Numbered from the stretch's first letter, positions 24,420 to 33,398 are shown. The stretch is 43,274 nucleotides of DNA from Treponema sp. (GCA_009784935.1 WQXI01000017.1:1-43274); one strand, 5' to 3'. Numbers and translations: made by a program. The notes: generated by a model from the sequence alone, not told the origin.

Positions 24420-24996
24420 ATAAACTGCTTCCGCTGACAACAAAACCAATATGATAAAACTTTTGATTATTGGGGCTAAAAATCGGAAGATAATAACAGA
24501 ACTCTATACCTATAATACTAAAAATAGCGGAAGCTCCAACAACAGGATTATGCATTGTAGTCGGCGATCTGCTGTCAGGCTGTCCAACTACTAAATTATA
24601 ACCGGCAAATGGATTTAATTTAATAATGCCAAGCTCCAAAAGCCCGTAAATCCTGAATCCAAAATTAAAACCAAATTGAGCATTTAGTTCTTTAGTGCTG
24701 GAACTACCGTTGTTATTTGTATTGTTATGCACAGCAAACTCTGCAAACCAATCGGTTCCCAATCCTACTTCTCCGTAAAAACCAAACGATAATAAATTAG
24801 GAACAACATAAAAGTGATAACCAATACCAATGTTAAAAAACGTCATAACTTTTGGAGATTCAAGATCAGGTATCATAACCCTAATCGAAAACAAACTTAA
24901 AAACGGATCGTTATCATTGTTATAGTTATAATTCTGCGAATAAGCGCTCTGTATTAAAACAACCAACAAAATAATTAATACTAATTTCTTTTTCAT
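24409..24996 (-). CDS. Small outer-membrane beta-barrel-like protein
   Basis: A 195-residue exported protein. The signal peptide is MKKKLVLIILLVVLIQSAYSQ. The mature part consists of amphipathic strands with aromatic residues and Gly turns (IGIGYHFYVV, LLSFGFYGEVGLG, FGFNFGFRIYGLLELG), which fits an eight-stranded barrel like many Treponema hypothetical outer-membrane proteins. A clean AGGAG lies before the ATG. It has no close functional tie to its neighbours. No family name can be given. Confidence 0.65.
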   Translation of the reverse strand: MKKKLVLIILLVVLIQSAYSQNYNYNNDNDPFLSLFSIRVMIPDLESPKVMTFFNIGIGYHFYVVPNLLSFGFYGEVGLGTDWFAEFAVHNNTNNNGSSSTKELNAQFGFNFGFRIYGLLELGIIKLNPFAGYNLVVGQPDSRSPTTMHNPVVGASAIFSIIGIEFCYYLPIFSPNNQKFYHIGFVVSGSSLFSD

Positions 24997-25025
24997 TTTT
25001 TGCTCCTTTAATTAAACTCCCAAAT

Positions 25026-26603
25026 TTAAACACCTAACAGCTTACTGTATGTTTCTAAAGCGTCATCTCCAAAATCACCGGAGAGCACTTTTTTTGTCAG
25101 AATCTTTCCAAGCTGTACGCCTTCCTGATCAAAACTATTTACATTCCAGATAAAACCCTGAAACATTACTTTGTTTTCATAATGCGCTAAAAGGCTTCCC
25201 AGCGCGGCTGGAGTAAGCTGTTTACCGTATATCAGCGACGAAGGCCTTCCTCCGGGAAACTCCTTATTTTTATCGCTTGAGTCCTGCCCTTTTGCAAACG
25301 CGACAATCTGCGCTGCAAGGTTTGCGTTTAGTTTTGTCTGGCTTACAGAATTGTCAACGCTGACATCATCACTTTTTTGGCTTTCTGTAAAACCAATAAA
25401 CTGAAGCGGCACAATACTTGTACCCTGATGAAGCAATTGAAAAAATGAATGCTGTCCGTTAGTGCCGGGTTCGCCGAAAATAACAGGACCTGTAGTATAA
25501 TCGATTGCTTCGCCCCTGCGGTTAACGCGTTTGCCGTTTGATTCCATATCCATCTGTTGTAAATGAGCGGGAAAACGCGAAAGCGCCTGACTGTAAGGCA
25601 GTACTGCCGTATACGGATAATTTAAAAAATTACTTTCCCAAACTCCGATAAGCGCGTCAAATAAAGCGGCATTTTTAAAAATATCTTCGTTTAATGCAAG
25701 TTTATCAGCTTCTGCAGCGCCTTTTAAAAAATCCTTAAAAACATCAGGTCCAAAAGCGAGAGATAAAACACAGCCGCCGACAGCTGATGACGAAGAATAC
25801 CGTCCGCCGATATAGTCATCGATATAAAATGAATCAAGATATGCGCTGTTACGCGCAAGCGGGCTGGTTTCGCTTGTTACAGCCGCCATGTGCTTGCTTG
25901 GATCAAGTCCCGCTTTTACGAGTTTATCTTTTACAAAGAGTTCATTGGCAAGCGTTTCCTGCGTTGTGCCGCTTTTGGATACAAGAATAAAAAGACTTTT
26001 TTCTAGATCAGATGAAGCAATAACCGCAGAAGCGTCATCGGGATCAACATTAGAAATAAATTTTGCGTTTAGCTTTTTTTTCCCATTTGCTTCTGCCCAA
26101 TTTTCCAGTGCCAAATATAGAGCGCGCGGACCAAGGTCTGAGCCGCCTATGCCTATCTGAATCACAGTAGAAAAATCTTTTCCTGTAGAACCTTTATACT
26201 TCCCCTGATTAACATCAGAAGCAAACGCGCAAAATCTTTCGAGCTCTTTAAGGTAAAAATCTCCGATATTTTTGCCGTCTTCCATAACCGGCTTACCCTG
26301 CTGACCGCGCAGCAAATGATGTAAGACTTTGCGGTTTTCTCCGGTATTTATTACTTCTCCATTGATTAATGCATTATATTTTGCGATAAGCTCCTGTTCA
26401 ACTGCAAGCTCGCCTAATAATTTTATACAATCATCGTCAACTGCCTTAGCTGCCCAAGAATAATTAAGACCTGCTGCCATGGGAATGACACATTCTTTTA
26501 CCCTTTTAGCATTTAATTTGTCTTTAAAACTAAAAACCTGTTTTTTTGAATACTCTAAGAGCTTTTTATACACAGCAGTTTTGTCAAAATTAAGATATTG
26601 CAT
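25026..26603 (-). CDS. pgi: Glucose-6-phosphate isomerase
   Basis: A 525-residue enzyme that interconverts glucose-6-phosphate and fructose-6-phosphate in glycolysis. It has GIGGSDLGPRALYLAL (phosphate-binding), FISNVDPDDASAV, and the sugar-isomerase signature VSKSGTTQETLANELFV. The loop GRYSSSSAVGG and the motifs MESNGKRVNRRGE, YTTGPVIFGEPGTNGQHSFFQLLHQG and the late Lys/His region are in place. Length is as in other spirochaetal Pgi. It has its own promoter (26624-26652), with AGGGGG as the ribosome-binding site. Confidence 0.97.
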   Translation of the reverse strand: MQYLNFDKTAVYKKLLEYSKKQVFSFKDKLNAKRVKECVIPMAAGLNYSWAAKAVDDDCIKLLGELAVEQELIAKYNALINGEVINTGENRKVLHHLLRGQQGKPVMEDGKNIGDFYLKELERFCAFASDVNQGKYKGSTGKDFSTVIQIGIGGSDLGPRALYLALENWAEANGKKKLNAKFISNVDPDDASAVIASSDLEKSLFILVSKSGTTQETLANELFVKDKLVKAGLDPSKHMAAVTSETSPLARNSAYLDSFYIDDYIGGRYSSSSAVGGCVLSLAFGPDVFKDFLKGAAEADKLALNEDIFKNAALFDALIGVWESNFLNYPYTAVLPYSQALSRFPAHLQQMDMESNGKRVNRRGEAIDYTTGPVIFGEPGTNGQHSFFQLLHQGTSIVPLQFIGFTESQKSDDVSVDNSVSQTKLNANLAAQIVAFAKGQDSSDKNKEFPGGRPSSLIYGKQLTPAALGSLLAHYENKVMFQGFIWNVNSFDQEGVQLGKILTKKVLSGDFGDDALETYSKLLGV

Positions 26604-26623
26604 TAAACCCCCTGTTATAAGCT

Positions 26624-26652
26624 ATTATAACCCGAAAAAAGCCAATTTTCAA
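26624..26652 (-). promoter_or_regulatory. Promoter of pgi
   Basis: On the minus strand TTGAAA (26652-26647) is followed after 17 bases by TATAAT (26629-26624). The start point would lie near 26617, giving a leader of about 14 bases that contains the AGGGGG site before the ATG at 26603. Confidence 0.65.
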
Positions 26653-26666
26653 CATTTGCTTCAAAA

Positions 26667-29042
26667 TTACCAGATTTCTTCTCCTCGCCCCCGGACAACG
26701 CGGAACCCATTTACCCATGTTGCGGTATCCGGTGTATCGCTGTTCCGCACTACGCTTCGCACATTGCTGGCGGCATTACTCCATGCCCCGCCGCGCCTTA
26801 CACGCTCTGTTCCAGAAGCTGAACCTCTTGGGTTGTTAGTAAGTGTTGTAATTGTATTATACGGAGCAAATAAGTCCCAGACCCATTCAGAAATATTTCC
26901 GCTCATGTCAAATATTCTCAAAGCATTAGGCGCCTTAGTTCCTACAGTTTGAGTCGACTGATACCCCGAAGGCATTGTTTTGACAGTTTCATTATACCAC
27001 GCAACAGCTTCGGCGCTGTTACTTCCGGCATATATAAAATTCCCTGGCGTTCCATGTCCGCCTCTTGCAGCATATTCCCATTCAGCCTCAGTGGGCAGAC
27101 GGTAACCTCTGGGATTTCCAGCAATCCACGTTACAGTTGCGCTTACTATAGGATTAATTGTATCAGGAGGAGTTCCCGGTAATGGTACAGCGGCCCTTGC
27201 GATACCTGTCATAGAATAAGTCTGCCCAAGAGACACGTTCTCAGGAAGATTATTTAGTCTTATACAATATTCAATTGCATCATACCAAGAAACTCTTTCT
27301 ACAGGACGAAAAGTGTTTCTGGAGAATTGACTTGGATTAACACCCATTATCTGCTGATATCCCTTATTAGTATCAGGGGAATTAATTTGTGTAACAGGAT
27401 ATCTGCTTATATAAAAGCCATCCAGAGTTACTGTCCGAGTTGGATATGCATGATAGGCAGCTGGGCTTCCAGAAACACCTGCATCGCCCATTATAAAACT
27501 TCCTCCCGGAACCCATACCATGTCAGGTTCTGGCGGAACCCATCTTGCATAAAGGTTTAAAACATTTCCATTTAACGCTCCGGCTGGCGCAGAGATTAAA
27601 GCTGTGTTAAAGTTCCAAGGCAATAAAGTCGCCCTAAAACCGGGATCATTTACACCTAACGGATAAATAGGATCGTTAGGATCGGCTGTGCTGTAATCCC
27701 ATCTAAAGAATGAATACCCGCTGTGAACAACCGGCGGCGGCGGTTCAACCGCGCGGCCTGCTGCAGCAGCGGCAACACGCTGATCAGCTGGTTTTAAAGG
27801 TAAAGCCGGAATCGGAGTAATAGGCGGATTTCCCCAATGGAACACTACAGTGTAGATTGTTACTTCCCATCTCGCATACAAGGTCATACTAGAAGTTACA
27901 ATATCAAAATTAAAGTTCCATTCTGCGCCTGTATCGGTAAACCAGCCGGTAAAATCTTCTCCTGCCTTAGTCATAACAGGAGGTCTTTCGGCTCTTTTGC
28001 CATGTTCAACGTTTTGATTTGCCGGCGCAGGTGTTCCGCCGCCTGCTTCGAATCTTACAAAATAAATATTAGGAACCCATCTTGCATGAAGAATAAACGC
28101 GTCATTCCTTAATCTGGCAGGATCAATAGTAGTATCCCAATCATCAACTTCGCGGACTAGATCTTCCGAAAAATTCCATTCAACGCCTGACTCTGTAAAC
28201 CAGCCGGCAAAAGTATAACCTGTTCTGACTAAAGGACCGGGATCAATTATTCTTCCGCCGACAGAACCGGCAATCCCGGAAAATATTGTAAAGTTTAAAC
28301 GCTGTAACTGTGTATTATCAGGTCTTGTTCCGCCGTTCACCTGTAAATGAATTGTACGGGAATAAGCGCTCCACCTTGCATAAAGAGTAATTGAACTGCC
28401 GCTGGGGAGTGAAACAGGATCATTAAAATCCCACCTTAAAAGATAAAGAGCTGCGGCTTCATTAGCATCTGTAATTAAACCGCCGTCAGTTGTAAACCAG
28501 CCAAGGAAACCATGAATACCGTCAGACGGCAAACCGGAAGGTTCGATTATTTTCCCGCCAGGAACTACTCTTTGTACAGGCACAGAAATTACCGGTCCGG
28601 CTTTGCTTCTTGGAATTTTATCCGCAGAATAAATTTGATTATAGTTTGTAACAAAATTTACTGTAACGGTTCCGGGCTCCCATAATGCTGTAAGCGTAAT
28701 AAAACCGTCGCCGTCAACATCATCTCCTGGTCTTACAGTCCGAGTATCTATGTCCCACAGATTCCCTCTCTCATCCAGCCAGCCTGCAAAACTAAGATTT
28801 GCATTAGTAGAATGAGTAATTGCCCTAATCCTTGGAACTGTATTACCCCATAACACCCTTACAGGCTGCGGCTGAAAATTTCCGCCGCGGGTATCAAAAA
28901 CCACAACACCGAAATTAACACCGCTTCCCGAAGTGCCCGGATCAAACCACCAAGTTTCCATTATCGAGTTATGACAGCTAACCCAGCTAAAACAAATTAA
29001 AATAAAAATACAGAATAAATATTTAAAATAATTTTTCTTCAT
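26667..29042 (-). CDS. Lipoprotein with InlB-type repeats and FGE-like C-terminal domain
   Basis: A 791-residue lipoprotein: the signal peptide ends at WVSC with Cys23. Residues about 38-500 hold five Listeria-Bacteroides (InlB B, Flg_new) repeats, each ending in a TLYARW-like strand (ALWEPG, LYARWSAYS, LHARWVPN, LYARWEVT, LYARWVPP). The last 285 residues are a formylglycine-generating-enzyme/sulfatase-modifying (SUMF1) domain with MVWVPGGSFIMGD, YPVTQ, PVERVSWYDAIEYC, RLPTEAEWEYAARGG, FDMSGNISEWVWD and RVRRGGAWSN. The paired catalytic cysteines expected near RGGSW in true FGE are missing (the sequence reads NVRSVVR), so this is a fold relative. It is probably a surface-binding protein, common in Treponema. 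Located 11 bases after the OmpA-family gene. Confidence 0.85.
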   Translation of the reverse strand: MKKNYFKYLFCIFILICFSWVSCHNSIMETWWFDPGTSGSGVNFGVVVFDTRGGNFQPQPVRVLWGNTVPRIRAITHSTNANLSFAGWLDERGNLWDIDTRTVRPGDDVDGDGFITLTALWEPGTVTVNFVTNYNQIYSADKIPRSKAGPVISVPVQRVVPGGKIIEPSGLPSDGIHGFLGWFTTDGGLITDANEAAALYLLRWDFNDPVSLPSGSSITLYARWSAYSRTIHLQVNGGTRPDNTQLQRLNFTIFSGIAGSVGGRIIDPGPLVRTGYTFAGWFTESGVEWNFSEDLVREVDDWDTTIDPARLRNDAFILHARWVPNIYFVRFEAGGGTPAPANQNVEHGKRAERPPVMTKAGEDFTGWFTDTGAEWNFNFDIVTSSMTLYARWEVTIYTVVFHWGNPPITPIPALPLKPADQRVAAAAAGRAVEPPPPVVHSGYSFFRWDYSTADPNDPIYPLGVNDPGFRATLLPWNFNTALISAPAGALNGNVLNLYARWVPPEPDMVWVPGGSFIMGDAGVSGSPAAYHAYPTRTVTLDGFYISRYPVTQINSPDTNKGYQQIMGVNPSQFSRNTFRPVERVSWYDAIEYCIRLNNLPENVSLGQTYSMTGIARAAVPLPGTPPDTINPIVSATVTWIAGNPRGYRLPTEAEWEYAARGGHGTPGNFIYAGSNSAEAVAWYNETVKTMPSGYQSTQTVGTKAPNALRIFDMSGNISEWVWDLFAPYNTITTLTNNPRGSASGTERVRRGGAWSNAASNVRSVVRNSDTPDTATWVNGFRVVRGRGEEIW

Positions 29043-29052
29043 ACATTTCCTT

Positions 29053-29931
29053 TTATTCTGTGTCCATTTGGATAATAATTAATTCGACACGGCGGTTCAT
29101 GTTCCAATGAGCATGGTCGCTGGCAATAGTCCTTGTGCCCCCAAGGGCGATAAGTACAATCTGCTCGTCTCTCACGCCTCTTGCTCTAAGAAGCCTTGCT
29201 ACTTCGTTGGCGCGTCTTTCGCTTAAAACAGCAAGCTCTTGAATTTCTGCCGGTTCACGGGTTACAGGATTAGCATGACCTTCTATTCTGACGTGTAAAT
29301 CCCTGTTTTCTCTTAGTATTTGCGACACTTGATTTAAAACAAGATCGTTTAATGATCTTGCATCTGCATCAATGCCTTCATTATATCTGTATATATCACC
29401 GCCGAACAAAATATATTCAACCTGAGTAATAATAATCCTTCTAATAATCTCATTAGCAGTGGCTGCAGCTGCTCCCGGTCTTTCTATATATTCAGTTTTC
29501 TGCGGCAGCGGAAATTTATATCCGGCTGTTACGCTTAATCCAAAAATAAATGGATAACCAAAACGGACAGAAGGCTCTATATTCAATGAAGATGTCAGCG
29601 GAATTGTTATACCGGCAGTAAAATCAGCAAGCAAAGAAGAACGGGTATCTCTTGGATCGAATCTGTTATACGGTCCTTTAATCGCTCCCAGAAAGCCAAG
29701 TCCGCCTTGTATAAAGGCATTTATATCTCTGTCAAATAAATTAAAAGTTAAAAAATTCCAGCGCAGAAACACTTGGGTTTCTAAAGCAATAATTCCGTCT
29801 GTGCTAAAATTAATTGCATTCTTGCTTCCCAGCATCAAACTGGAAGTCAGCGGAATCTTTGGCTCAATAATAAATCCAAACGAAAGTCCGTCAACAAGAA
29901 TATCGCTCATTCCGATTCCGCCGTTCAACAT
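29053..29931 (-). CDS. OmpA-family outer-membrane protein, frame broken at its signal peptide
   Basis: The 292-residue continuous frame has an N-terminal barrel-like part (about 1-150: LSFGFIIEP, VFLRWNFLTFNLFDRDINAFIQGGLGFLGAI) and a linker. The C-terminal OmpA-like peptidoglycan-binding domain spans about 175-290, with EGHANP, LSERRANEVARLLRARGV, and the terminal NRRVELII. The listed start lacks a signal peptide. A perfect one (MLKFIKKYILVFLLFF... LIISGINAQ) begins at ATG 30038, but it is one base out of register at an A7 run (29990-29996). In the normal reading the mature protein would begin after INAQ. It is likely co-transcribed with the downstream lipoprotein. Confidence 0.85.
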   Translation of the reverse strand: MLNGGIGMSDILVDGLSFGFIIEPKIPLTSSLMLGSKNAINFSTDGIIALETQVFLRWNFLTFNLFDRDINAFIQGGLGFLGAIKGPYNRFDPRDTRSSLLADFTAGITIPLTSSLNIEPSVRFGYPFIFGLSVTAGYKFPLPQKTEYIERPGAAAATANEIIRRIIITQVEYILFGGDIYRYNEGIDADARSLNDLVLNQVSQILRENRDLHVRIEGHANPVTREPAEIQELAVLSERRANEVARLLRARGVRDEQIVLIALGGTRTIASDHAHWNMNRRVELIIIQMDTE

Positions 29932-30038
29932 CCAGTATGAAAAATCCCAATTGGACTCTTCTGATTGAGCATTTATCCCTGAAATAATTAAAAAAATAAT
30001 AAAAATACTAAAATGTATTTTTTTATGAATTTTAGCAT
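29932..30038 (-). other. Frameshifted signal-peptide coding start of the OmpA-family gene
   Basis: ATG at 30038 begins a frame encoding MLKFIKKYILVFLLFF and stopping at TAA in the T7 tract (+ strand A7, 29990-29996). In the next register the sequence continues LIISGINAQSEESNWDF straight into the frame of the OmpA gene. Adding one T to the run would join the two into a single protein with an ideal signal peptide. The break lies exactly in the homopolymer. Confidence 0.75.
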
Positions 30039-30080
30039 TTTAATCACACGTTACCTTAAAAAAATAATATTCCTACTTAT

Positions 30081-30108
30081 ATTATAGTACAAAATAGAAA
30101 AATGTCAA
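30081..30108 (-). promoter_or_regulatory. Strong promoter of the OmpA-family gene
   Basis: On the minus strand perfect TTGACA (30108-30103) and perfect TATAAT (30086-30081) are separated by 16 bases. The predicted start point is near 30074, giving a leader of about 36 bases before the ATG at 30038. Confidence 0.75.
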
Positions 30109-30168
30109 AGAATAAGCTATAAATATATAGATTTGCAACCTTTTCATTCAAATTCGCTCTAAAACAAT

Positions 30169-31782
30169 ATGGGGAAAGTGGATAAAATTTTAGCAAACGC
30201 TGCTTTACCGCAGTTATGCCTATACGCTTCCGCGAAATATAAAAATAGAACTGCCTTTTCTCTATTGTGTGAAGAACAGATCACAAGACAGGTGACATAC
30301 GCTCAAATGGGGAGCCGCGCAAAGCAAATAGCCAGTCTTTTAAGGCAAATGGGTGTCAAAAAAGGCGGCAGGGTTATGCTTTTATCTGACAATTGCCCTG
30401 AATGGCCTATTGCCTACTTTGGAATAGCCATTGCAGGCGCGGTTTCGGTTCCTTTGCTCACTGGGTTTTCTCCCGAACAAATTAAAAATATTGCCGAACA
30501 TTCAGGTATAAGCGCAATTTGCATAAGCGAAAAAATGGCAGAAAAACTGGATTCTTCCAAGTTATTCAGCGGAATACTTTCTCAAATACCTTGTATATGC
30601 ATAGAGAATATAAACTATAATGCAGACATCAATGAAGAATCAGAAGACTTTGACCTCCAAACATCAATAAATGATCCTGATGAACTCGCGACTATTATTT
30701 ATACCAGCGGAACACAGGGAAGCAGCAAGGGCGTTATGCTCTCCAGCAGGAACTTAATTTCCAGCGCGTTGTCATCCAATGAATTTTTTCCTATATATCC
30801 GAGCGACCGCCTGCTTTCTGTACTGCCTCTCGCTCACTCTTATGAATGCGGACTTGGTTTTTTAGCTCCTATTTTCAGCGGCGCAAGCATAACTTATCTT
30901 GACCGCCCGCCGTCTCCTTCTATTTTGCTTCCGGCGCTTAAACTTTTACGTCCTACAGCTATGATTACTGTTCCGCTCCTAATGGAAAAAATATATAACA
31001 ATGCAATCGGTCCAAAGCTGGAAGCAAACAAACTTTATAAATTTGCGCCTACAAGGCTTTTGGCATCATGGATTGCGGGAAGAAAACTCATCGCAGCCTT
31101 TGGAGGAAAAATCCGTTTTTTAGGAATCGGAGGCGCTCCGCTTGCGCCGCAGGTAGAAAAATTTCTTCATAACGCAAGGTTTCCTTATTCTATAGGATAC
31201 GGTCTTACAGAGACTTCTCCGCTGGTTGCAGGTAACACTCCGCTTAAGTTTACTTTTGGATCGGGAATAGCCGGCTCTTCGATTGTAAAGTTAAGAGTTG
31301 ACAAAGGTGAGATTCAGGTAAAAGGTCCCAATGTAATGATTGGTTATTATAATGATGCCGAAAAAACAAAAGAAACATTTACCGATGACGGCTGGCTTCG
31401 CACAGGAGATCTCGGCAATCTTGATAACAAAGGAAGACTCCACATTAAAGGAAGGCTAAAAGCGATGATTCTTGGACCATCGGGTGAGAATATTTATCCC
31501 GAAGAAATCGAAGGTCTCCTTGGTTCATCTCAGCTTGTAGAAGAATCGCTTGTATATTCCGGCAAAAAAGGAGAACTCATCGCTCTTGTAAGATTAAGCG
31601 AAGCTGCCATAAGCGAAGCGGCAAAAACAGCCGCAGGCGTAATTGAACATGCGCTGGAAGAACTCCGTATCTGGGCAAATAGGAAACTTGCGGCATTTTC
31701 GCGCTTAAGCAAAATAGAGATCAGATACGAACCTTTCGAAAAAACCCCGACAATGAAAATAAAAAGATATTTGTATATTTAA
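30169..31782 (+). CDS. AMP-forming acyl-CoA synthetase (long-chain fatty acid-CoA ligase type)
   Basis: A 537-residue adenylate-forming enzyme that activates a fatty acid with ATP and CoA. The P-loop A3 motif is IIYTSGTQGSSKGVMLSSRNL and the A5 motif is GYGLTETSPLVAG. The A7 region is GWLRTGDLG with KGRLKAMILGPSGENIYPEEIE, and the late catalytic Lys lies in the C-terminal TMKIKRYL. Compared with bacterial long-chain FadD it has a slightly shorter loop region. Substrate range cannot be read from the sequence; a medium- or long-chain acid is likely. No strong ribosome-binding site is visible before the ATG. Confidence 0.92.
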   Translation: MGKVDKILANAALPQLCLYASAKYKNRTAFSLLCEEQITRQVTYAQMGSRAKQIASLLRQMGVKKGGRVMLLSDNCPEWPIAYFGIAIAGAVSVPLLTGFSPEQIKNIAEHSGISAICISEKMAEKLDSSKLFSGILSQIPCICIENINYNADINEESEDFDLQTSINDPDELATIIYTSGTQGSSKGVMLSSRNLISSALSSNEFFPIYPSDRLLSVLPLAHSYECGLGFLAPIFSGASITYLDRPPSPSILLPALKLLRPTAMITVPLLMEKIYNNAIGPKLEANKLYKFAPTRLLASWIAGRKLIAAFGGKIRFLGIGGAPLAPQVEKFLHNARFPYSIGYGLTETSPLVAGNTPLKFTFGSGIAGSSIVKLRVDKGEIQVKGPNVMIGYYNDAEKTKETFTDDGWLRTGDLGNLDNKGRLHIKGRLKAMILGPSGENIYPEEIEGLLGSSQLVEESLVYSGKKGELIALVRLSEAAISEAAKTAAGVIEHALEELRIWANRKLAAFSRLSKIEIRYEPFEKTPTMKIKRYLYI

Positions 31783-31788
31783 ACTGTA

Positions 31789-31817
31789 TTGCATTTAATT
31801 TATATTTACAGAATAAT
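31789..31817 (+). promoter_or_regulatory. Leaderless-type promoter of the barrel gene at 31824
   Basis: TTGCAT (31789-31794) and AATAAT (31812-31817) are 17 bases apart. Six bases then separate the -10 box from the ATG, which places transcription at the start codon. There is no Shine-Dalgarno. Confidence 0.5.
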
Positions 31818-31823
31818 GTTCAT

Positions 31824-32513
31824 ATGATTTATAAATGCTGGATAGTTCCGGCTGTATTTTTACTTTCCATTATTAATATTTTTTCTCTGGAAATAACCGA
31901 AAGAGACTTAGAAGCCTATATTAGGGGTGAATATAACCGCAGTTCTAATTATTACGGAGAAATATCGATAGTAGGCGCTCTGGAACTGCAAAATCATTTT
32001 AAAATAAGAGGCGGATTCGCATACGGAAAAAACATGCATAATACTGATATTAATTCATTTATAAACACAAAGTATTCTCCGTTTTCCGGTATACCGCTTG
32101 GTTTTTCGGTATCATATATATACAACAGCTTTCCGGAATATTCAACTCACACTCATTCTCTTCTGCCTCTAATATCGTTTAACGGCGAGCGGGCGGGAAT
32201 AACTGCCGGTGTTAATTTCCGGTTTACATCATTTTTTTATGAAAGCCCTATTTTAGAAACTATACTTTCTTTGCACACATATTTTAATTTTATTATAACA
32301 GATACTCTGCGCATAGGAATGGGTTTTGGAAACATCAGTGATTTTATGGCAAAAAACTTAAGCGCGTATTCTGTCAGTTTTTATGTTTCTATATTATTTT
32401 TCGAAAATTGGTCATTAATAAACGAAGTAGAGTTTATGCAAAGCGGCGGAGACGGACTAAGCACAACATTTTACGGATTTTCTTGGCGAGGCGGGGTAAA
32501 GTTTTCATGGTAA
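31824..32513 (+). CDS. Hypothetical outer-membrane beta-barrel-like protein
   Basis: I do not recognise a family. The 229-residue protein has a signal peptide (MIYKCWIVPAVFLLSIINIFSL). It then has many amphipathic strands (IRGEYNRSSNYYGEISIVGALEL, FKIRGGFAYG, GIPLGFSVSYIYN, ISFNGERAGITAGVNFRF), ending in GGVKFSW, consistent with an outer-membrane barrel terminal strand with an aromatic last residue. The start has no Shine-Dalgarno and may be leaderless (promoter 31789-31817). It overlaps the downstream phosphoesterase start by 7 bases, so the two are co-expressed. Confidence 0.65.
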   Translation: MIYKCWIVPAVFLLSIINIFSLEITERDLEAYIRGEYNRSSNYYGEISIVGALELQNHFKIRGGFAYGKNMHNTDINSFINTKYSPFSGIPLGFSVSYIYNSFPEYSTHTHSLLPLISFNGERAGITAGVNFRFTSFFYESPILETILSLHTYFNFIITDTLRIGMGFGNISDFMAKNLSAYSVSFYVSILFFENWSLINEVEFMQSGGDGLSTTFYGFSWRGGVKFSW

Positions 32514-33349
32514 GAAAAAATATTTTTATAAATGCAATTATACTTCTTTTATGTGCGCTTTGCCTTGCTTCTGGCTGTAATAATGATTTTCTTGGGCTCA
32601 TATATTCGAGCGACCTTGACGAACGTCTTAGATCCAAAGATGAATTTAATTTTCTTACCGCGCAGGAATTATCACCTTCTCCCGGTTTCGGAAGCAGTTA
32701 TTCCTTTATTGTATTAGCTGACACGCATATAGAAGGCGGAAACGCTTGGGGGCTGGAAAATCTTACAAATGTAATTTCTTCTAATCTCAATATTAAATTT
32801 GTTGTAGTTTTAGGCGACATTACGCAAAACGGCGCCAGAGAAGATATAGATAGATTTAAACAAATCGCAAACAGCTTAACCGTACCCTTTTACCCTGTTA
32901 TAGGAAACCATGATATTTATTTTGGTAACTGGTCTGTATACAGGGAAGAAATAGGTTCTACCCGGTATAGGGTTAACGGAACCGGCACAACTCTTTTTAT
33001 GCTTGACTCCGCTAATTCATTCTTTGGGAGAGACCAGCTTAACTGGCTGGAAAGAGAGCTTAGAAATACACAGGGACGCATTTTTGTTTTTACGCATACC
33101 CGCCTCTTTGTTACAGGTCCTGTTGATCTTCAGCACATGACAGATATCAGGGAAAGAGCCCGGATTGTTTCAATGCTTCAGAATAAGTGCGATGCTGTCT
33201 TTATGGGGCATTCACACAAACGTATTATTAATGAAGCTGGAAACGTTCAATACATTAATGTAGACGACTTTGTTAACTCAAAAACCTACTGCCTTGTTAC
33301 TGTGCCTGCGTCGGGAAAAATAACCTATGAATTTCATAGACTTCCATAG
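32507..33349 (+). CDS. Exported metallophosphoesterase lipoprotein
   Basis: A 280-residue lipoprotein. ATG 32507 was chosen over an upstream in-frame start at 32408 because it gives a clean signal peptide, MVRKNIFINAIILLLCALCLASGC, with a lipobox LASGC. The calcineurin-like motifs follow in order: DTH (IVLADTHIEGG), GD (VVVLGDITQ), GNHD, THTR, and GHSH near the C-terminus. All metal ligands are present, so it should be an active phosphoesterase facing outside the cytoplasm. Substrate unknown. It shares a transcription unit with the barrel gene at 31824. Confidence 0.85.
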   Translation: MVRKNIFINAIILLLCALCLASGCNNDFLGLIYSSDLDERLRSKDEFNFLTAQELSPSPGFGSSYSFIVLADTHIEGGNAWGLENLTNVISSNLNIKFVVVLGDITQNGAREDIDRFKQIANSLTVPFYPVIGNHDIYFGNWSVYREEIGSTRYRVNGTGTTLFMLDSANSFFGRDQLNWLERELRNTQGRIFVFTHTRLFVTGPVDLQHMTDIRERARIVSMLQNKCDAVFMGHSHKRIINEAGNVQYINVDDFVNSKTYCLVTVPASGKITYEFHRLP

Positions 33350-33382
33350 CTAAAAACATCAAAACGCACTTGAGTGTTTTTG
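33350..33382 (+). terminator. Possible stem-loop terminator after the phosphoesterase gene
   Basis: TCAAAACGCAC and GTGTTTTTGA form a stem of about ten pairs with one bulged base around a TTGA loop. It lies between the phosphoesterase stop and hisS and is followed by a short T run (CTTTTAA). It overlaps the hisS -35 region, so it is only a tentative call. Confidence 0.35.
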
Positions 33383-33398
33383 AACTTTTAAATATAGT
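33370..33398 (+). promoter_or_regulatory. Promoter of hisS-copA
   Basis: TTGAGT (33370-33375) and TATAGT (33393-33398) are 17 bases apart. The start point near 33405 would lie two bases before the hisS ATG at 33407, so the mRNA would be almost leaderless. No Shine-Dalgarno is present. Confidence 0.5.

Noticed and set aside
26479-26952. 157-codon plus-strand frame across the pgi start and the lipoprotein end
   Set aside because: It is antisense to two well-supported genes and covers the pgi promoter. Its sequence has no family features.
29932-30030. ATT or another rare start codon for the OmpA-family gene
   Set aside because: An in-frame ATT could give a signal-like start (IHKKIHFSIFIIFLIISGINAQ without the Met), but rare start codons are unlikely when an ATG start joins perfectly after one base in a homopolymer.
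32408-32506. Longer start for the phosphoesterase lipoprotein
   Set aside because: The extra 33 residues are Arg/Lys-rich and lie within the barrel gene. The ATG at 32507 gives a clean lipoprotein signal.
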